Positions 5,042-5,635 of a DNA stretch of 5,635 nucleotides are shown piece after piece. The DNA comes from an uncultured Odoribacter sp. (lineage in GTDB: Bacteria > Bacteroidota > Bacteroidia > Bacteroidales > Marinifilaceae): contig CAKVCR010000198.1 of assembly GCA_934725835.1 (NCBI GenBank), positions 1-5,635 on the forward strand. Direction: 5' to 3'. The translations under genes and the position numbers were made by a program. A model generated the notes under the pieces. It saw nothing but the letters and a program-made list of their open reading frames with translations. It ran no database searches and was not told the DNA's origin. How positions within the stretch are numbered: the stretch's first letter is position 1; the number at the start of each line of letters is the position of its first letter.

Positions 5042-5635
5042 ATGAAGAATAAATTGGTAATATGCATGTGGATATTGTTATTAGGTTATGCATGCAGTTC
5101 TAGTAGTGAAGATAAAATACCGGCTTTTATTGAAGTTGATGGAAATCGTAACTTATTGTTTGAGAGTATAGGAGGAGAAGATACTCTTACGATAAATAGT
5201 AGTGGAGATTGGGAGATAGAAGGAGAATCAGATTGGTGCTATATTTCTCGAGTTCAGAATACAAATCCTCAGCAAGTTATTGTGCATGTTTTGCCGGTGA
5301 AAGAGAATAAGGATCGATCAGCCTTGTTGCTTCTTAAATGTGGAAATAGCTCAGTAACGATTGAGGTGAAACAACTTGGGCAAGAGGAAACAGGATATAT
5401 TGATTTGGGTTTAGAAAAACAGGGTGTAACGGTGAACTATGATAAAAATACAGGAAAAGTTACAGTTGATTATGCTAATAATGAACCTGTTTCAGTTCGT
5501 CGTGGTAGGGCTATCGTGCTTCCTCCTGAGTTTGGATATGAAATACGAGTTGTCGAATCATCAAAAGTTTCCGGTAGGAACATTGTTTTGCAAACATCTG
5601 CCGGTGATATGTGTGATTTGTTTAGTAATGTGGAT
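5042..5635 (+). CDS. BACON-domain lipoprotein, 5' part (runs off the window)
   Basis: An open frame of 198 codons from the ATG at 5042 to the window edge with no stop, so the protein is longer. Residues 1-17 form a signal peptide with a loose lipobox (LLGYA-Cys18). The residues after the Cys (SSSSED) carry acidic residues near +5/+6, compatible with export to the cell surface. Residues ~28-113 fit a BACON domain, a beta-sandwich common at the N-terminus of Bacteroidetes surface proteins: a Gly-Gly-Glu-Asp turn, SGDWEIEGESDWCYIS with paired Trp, an alternating strand ending in VKQLG. The next part (~117-198; VTVNYDKNTGKVTVDY, VSGRNIVLQT) is beta-rich and unrecognised, although G-F-x-x-R-V..VSGN.V.LQT patterns recur in Bacteroidetes secreted proteins. 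It sits where SusC-type receptors usually follow FecR. It may bind polysaccharide or mucin, or be an adhesin or enzyme; the missing 3' part would decide. Confidence 0.85.
   Translation, partial: MKNKLVICMWILLLGYACSSSSEDKIPAFIEVDGNRNLLFESIGGEDTLTINSSGDWEIEGESDWCYISRVQNTNPQQVIVHVLPVKENKDRSALLLLKCGNSSVTIEVKQLGQEETGYIDLGLEKQGVTVNYDKNTGKVTVDYANNEPVSVRRGRAIVLPPEFGYEIRVVESSKVSGRNIVLQTSAGDMCDLFSNVD

Overview
The window reads as chromosomal DNA of a Bacteroidales bacterium, most likely Bacteroides. The clues are AT-rich spacers with weak Shine-Dalgarno sequences, TAnnTTTG-type -7 promoter elements, an ECF sigma/FecR pair with the Bacteroidetes C-terminal domain, a BACON-domain lipoprotein, and a CobN-tail/7-TM protein/ExbB-like/DUF2149 gene order resembling the hmuSTUV haem-utilisation genes of Porphyromonas and Bacteroides. 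All recognised genes are on the + strand.

Left block (47-2254): four tightly packed genes. The first (47-598) seems to be a chimera. Its first ~40 residues look like the start of an MGH1-like (GH63-related) glycoside hydrolase. The rest looks like the extreme C-terminus of a CobN/HmuS-type chelatase, including the C-terminal membrane anchor. The large catalytic body of the CobN-like protein is absent. It is followed by a seven-helix membrane protein (hmuT-like), a MotA/TolQ/ExbB-family channel (hmuU-like) and a DUF2149 protein (hmuV-like) whose single helix carries an ExbD/TolR-like Asp. The last three look intact and would form a proton-motive-force motor that, in the complete locus, serves the CobN-like haem/tetrapyrrole enzyme.

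Middle (2255-3131): a promoter-like element, a small NlpE-domain lipoprotein (2368-2802) and a strong 16-bp-stem terminator usable from both directions (2827-2871). A ~260-base AT-rich spacer follows, with short dyads and an ATACTG motif occurring three times, ahead of the next promoter-like element.

Right block (3132-5635, visibly more AT-rich): an ECF sigma-70 factor, its FecR-type anti-sigma partner, and the first 198 codons of a BACON-domain lipoprotein that runs off the window. This is a cell-surface signalling unit. The gene after FecR is the BACON lipoprotein rather than the usual SusC/TonB-dependent receptor.

No tRNA, rRNA, CRISPR array, insertion sequence or attachment site was seen. 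Family assignments come from reading motifs and were not confirmed by any search.
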